In this document: positions 13,401 to 15,484 of the stretch, piece by piece | How the letters are laid out: each line of letters opens with the position of its first letter | Numbering within the stretch: the first letter of the stretch is position 1 | Source: an uncultured Campylobacter sp. | GTDB taxonomy: Bacteria > Campylobacterota > Campylobacteria > Campylobacterales > Campylobacteraceae | Assembly: GCF_937973075.1 (NCBI RefSeq) | Contig: NZ_CALBWL010000068.1 | Span: 1 to 15,484 of the forward strand | Reading direction: 5' to 3' | DNA length: 15,484 nucleotides | Notes under the pieces: generated by a model | What the model saw: the letters and a program-made list of their open reading frames with translations, nothing else | Databases searched by the model: none | What the model was told of the DNA's origin: nothing | Made by a program: the position numbers and the translations under genes

Positions 13401-15484
13401 TACGTTTTTGCCCTCCTCGGTTACGCTGAAATTTAGTAGAATATTTATGGCGTTAGAGACATTAAGATCAGCTGCTGCCGGCGAGAGTGCAAGCTCTTTT
13501 TTGCCGGCGGAGCTTAGCGTAAATTCTGCCCTGCGAAGCTGCGTAGCGCCCTTTTTCTTTAAGCGATCGTTTAGAAACGAAAAGCCCTCGTAGCCTTTAA
13601 TTTTCAGCTCTTTTTCATAGGCGTTTGCTTCCAGCGAGCCTTTCAAATCTCCGGCCGGCGCGCCTGCAAGATAGTTTGAGCTTAGCTTTAGCGTGATGAT
13701 CTCATCTGCGCCGTATTCATCTTTGGCAGTGAGAATTTCATTTTTAATGCGGTTTGGGACGAAATTTTCTACGCTGAAGCTTTTAGAAGCGATGATTTTG
13801 TCCTCATAGATGAGATCCAGGCGATAAGTGCCGCTTTTCTCGCCCATCAGCTCGTCGATTTTAACGCTGCCGAACTCATCGGTGTTTTGCGCGCGCGTGA
13901 TGACCACAGTGCCACTAGGATCGTAAATTTTAAATTTAATCGGCGTATTTTTTAAAGAGCTAAAATCGCGATTTTTCATCACGATCGTGCCTAAAAGCCG
14001 CTCATTCGGGCTTATCAGCTCGCTCGCGAGATAAACGAACGGACGCTTCGCAGTAATCGTTTTCTCGACGCTTGCAACGGCGTTATTAAATAGCACGAAC
14101 GCATGCTCATCGCCCTTGCTAATCTCGATAGAGCGCGGGTTTTTGGCTAAAATTTCCATATTTTCTAATCGTAAAATTCCATCTCCGTCCGTTTTATCCT
14201 CTACGATTAGCTCGTTTTTATCGCTGTAAATTTTAACCTTCGCTCTACTTAGCTCCTCGCCATTACTAAGCCTAGAAGTATAAATTAGTGCGCCGCGCTC
14301 AAGCAGCACCACTTGAGCCGTAATGTCACTAAGATAGGCTACGCGCGAAACCTCTTGCATCTTTTCGCCCACTTTGTAAAACGCCGTGATTTTATAAATT
14401 CCATCCTCGTAGCCTTTAAAATCCATCGCGATTTTATGCTCCGCGACGGCGTTTTTAGCGCCTCCTATATCAAAGCTCTTAACCGCGATCTCGCTAGCTA
14501 ACCCACCTACGCTATCTTCGTTGCTTTCAAAGTTTAAAAAATACCTAAAATTTTGCTCAGGGACTTTGGCAATCGAAATTTTAACTTCATTTACGTTTGA
14601 GCTTTTAAATGCCAACGAAGCGGATTTCGGGATAAAATTTTTCTCGTCGCTAAAGGCTACGAAAGGCAGCCTGTCGCCCATTTTTACGCTTTGTTTTATC
14701 TCGTCACGCAAGATATATGAGCTATCTCCGAAGCCCTTTAGCAGCCTAATCTCGTAGCTTTTATTCGGCATAAACTCGTCGCTTACTATATCTGCATAGT
14801 AGTAGCATGAAGGATCGTCGCTTTCGCCGCCCTCTTCATCTTCGTCGTAATAATAATATCGCGGCTGAGTGAGGCTAAATTTACTCACACCTGCGATTCT
14901 TACGTATTTGGCGGACAGCTCGTCCATATAGTTAGGAAAACACACTCTAGCTGCGAGCGAGCCGTCTTTTAGAGCCGCAGGACGAATCTGCACGCCGCTT
15001 AAATTTGAAGCGTTAATGCTATCATTAAAAGGCTCCTCGTCCGTGCGCAGCTCCACCGGATTTTGTAGCTTTGCGCCCGCTTTTGAGGTGAGGGATTCTA
15101 TTTGCAATACGACATTTTGCGCCTTAGGATCGAAGCTAAATAAAAAATTCCGATCATCGTGCGAGCTAAGCTCGTAGGATATGTCGTTTTGGGCTAAATT
15201 CTGCGCGCGATAAATTCTAGTCGCTTGCTGTAGTGCGTCCTTGCTAACCGCATCGTTAAATTTAATTGCCACTAACCCCGGACGCAGAAGCGCGATATGC
15301 TCGGTGCTAAAAGGCTCTGTCTCGAACTCAAAGCGCACCCCGCGCGCTTCGCACGAATAATTAACCCCGGCGCTAAGCATCGGCTTTGGATAAAGCCTGA
15401 TTGAGCTCTCGCTCACGCTTTCGTAGGTGCCCGTGATTTTGGGAGTGCATTTTAAGATCTGCTTTTGCGTGACGCTAAATCCAC
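10428..15484 (-). CDS. Alpha-2-macroglobulin family protein with thioester (YfhM-like), N-terminus outside window
   Basis: At least 1,684 residues of a giant periplasmic protein. Bacterial alpha-2-macroglobulins are thought to trap invading proteases and often work with penicillin-binding protein PBP1C. Visible order (residues counted from the in-frame GTG at 15416): a series of beta-rich macroglobulin-like domains to about 1000; the alpha-2-macroglobulin domain near 1020-1110 (TIRLSAMAIGEAATIGS, then VRGDEISVPLTL); the thioester domain with YPYGCTEQLASRM, in which C1208 and Q1211 would form the thioester; helical repeats to about 1450; and a C-terminal beta domain. The frame stays open to the right edge (GFSVTQKQILKCTPKITG), so the GTG at 15416 is not the true start, and any signal or lipoprotein sequence lies outside. 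An acidic Tyr-rich loop at about 186-208 is odd. No pbpC is visible downstream. Confidence 0.93.
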   Translation of the reverse strand, partial: GFSVTQKQILKCTPKITGTYESVSESSIRLYPKPMLSAGVNYSCEARGVRFEFETEPFSTEHIALLRPGLVAIKFNDAVSKDALQQATRIYRAQNLAQNDISYELSSHDDRNFLFSFDPKAQNVVLQIESLTSKAGAKLQNPVELRTDEEPFNDSINASNLSGVQIRPAALKDGSLAARVCFPNYMDELSAKYVRIAGVSKFSLTQPRYYYYDEDEEGGESDDPSCYYYADIVSDEFMPNKSYEIRLLKGFGDSSYILRDEIKQSVKMGDRLPFVAFSDEKNFIPKSASLAFKSSNVNEVKISIAKVPEQNFRYFLNFESNEDSVGGLASEIAVKSFDIGGAKNAVAEHKIAMDFKGYEDGIYKITAFYKVGEKMQEVSRVAYLSDITAQVVLLERGALIYTSRLSNGEELSRAKVKIYSDKNELIVEDKTDGDGILRLENMEILAKNPRSIEISKGDEHAFVLFNNAVASVEKTITAKRPFVYLASELISPNERLLGTIVMKNRDFSSLKNTPIKFKIYDPSGTVVITRAQNTDEFGSVKIDELMGEKSGTYRLDLIYEDKIIASKSFSVENFVPNRIKNEILTAKDEYGADEIITLKLSSNYLAGAPAGDLKGSLEANAYEKELKIKGYEGFSFLNDRLKKKGATQLRRAEFTLSSAGKKELALSPAAADLNVSNAINILLNFSVTEEGKNVNAYRSLSYLPYDRIVGIRASKDFISSGDSVKFGFALLDSKTKTDVKGKIDVEIYRDDFTYVYDGNRYVEQESFNLVSAVSTDAREFEYKFQNGGNYLIVANDYSSGASAGVRVDVSGWGYYGRVNAKDVQSAKIKLASDKVKAGDKIKGVINSPVESGVLNISLVGEQVYDYKILSVKGGSAEFELSVPDNFVGGHINAVIARAATPAAMPLRAYANVPVALDASSHKAGVQILAEKSYKNGQNAQISVKSEPNSKIILYAVDLGILDIVSQEELDAFKAFDVSAYFAMRYFDIYDDLSVYQTTAKELSFGGDGVMAKAKRNLSPVENKKQKKFIKMLIAKADANGEAKFELAMPKNFNSTIRLSAMAIGEAATIGSANVEAKVRDDVIIKPADLTYMVRGDEISVPLTLINTTDKEQKAVLKISSSPSVAISGGEANFTLKPLEVKHTNFTASALDIADANIKFDLDANGQKFSNDVEFDVISQFPRSKLFHVSYGDKPVTLKIDPSYKEIYAHISATPNAFSLADELYLYPYGCTEQLASRMIAVDYVARKDSNKTLTNSVNEYASRILSRLKPNGDFGYWSAHGVTNYYASIYASDVLLELDARYKFLSNKQRSLIFSALKSSYKDQDTLRIYADFVLDQYGKLDDDEINFVYDNDLYKDSSMASIALAAILKKHNMTTEFEFMLEKIDEANYDYADNGAGLTFASDIRDAAFKLYAFGKAGIKDDSTARTVDAIIRDLKNINNTQERASVIRGFDAYFKDAKKEAHFALKYDGEAKNFNSPLDTKLAVKDGAIEFTPMSGNGELFFTALGFGYESAPLKHEVLSIQSLNAHSMDSKRIEIYREFIDARGNIVDLNKLKVGQKIYSKISWRANYYLYNFVIDEAMPSCFEAVNERLGSAAQARVEGMQDSVALEHTEYLYDRVLRFPKSGYFYYDPRDGENSSGVIYTPINVIMAGSCALPAISIEDMQYEQVNNYDLQTLKFKVAR

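Noticed and set aside
15414..15416. GTG as the start of the alpha-2-macroglobulin gene
   Set aside because: The frame remains open and coding-like to the window edge, and a periplasmic protein of this family needs an export signal that is not present after this GTG.

Overview
The window looks like chromosomal DNA of a Campylobacter or close relative (Campylobacterota). The reasons are an EptA-type phosphoethanolamine transferase, Tat-exported flavocytochrome c-type flavoprotein reductases without heme or FMN domains, strong AAGGAG ribosome binding sites with TTG and GTG starts, and gaps full of AAATTTTAAAATTT runs. The base composition is less AT-rich than C. jejuni, which suggests a non-jejuni, perhaps oral species such as C. 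gracilis, C. showae or C. rectus. The species guess is inference only.

Left block (1-4852), envelope modification and signalling. The minus strand holds the 5' two thirds of an EptA-family lipid A phosphoethanolamine transferase that runs off the left edge. Divergent from it on the plus strand are an exported two-PepSY-domain protein, an unrecognised low-complexity Cys-rich membrane protein, an OmpR/PhoB-type response regulator and a sensor histidine kinase whose start overlaps the regulator's stop. The layout recalls pmrCAB-like systems in which a two-component system controls lipid A decoration. A 23-bp perfect palindrome just upstream of eptA is a candidate control site. The kinase has an unusual Asn/Ser/Gln-rich N-terminal extension of about 140 residues, matched in style by the Cys-rich protein.

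Middle block (4853-6468). About 500 bp without an intact gene is followed on the minus strand by the decayed remains of a gene (stops plus a frameshift) and an EFR1-type flavodoxin/2[4Fe-4S] ferredoxin fusion.

Right block (6469-15484), all on the minus strand. Two tandem paralogous Tat-exported FAD reductases of the fumarate/urocanate reductase superfamily each have their own promoter-like sequence. Both keep the catalytic Arg, but both have lost the residues that hold one carboxylate of fumarate in Shewanella FccA. The first copy has also replaced a key substrate His with Tyr, so the pair probably reduces different, unknown acceptors in the periplasm. Upstream of them lies a very large alpha-2-macroglobulin family protein (YfhM-like, with a GCTEQ thioester) that continues past the right edge.

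Across the window a perfect 12-bp palindrome (AATTTTAAAATT) occurs seven times, always between genes. No tRNA, rRNA, CRISPR array, insertion sequence or phage gene was seen.
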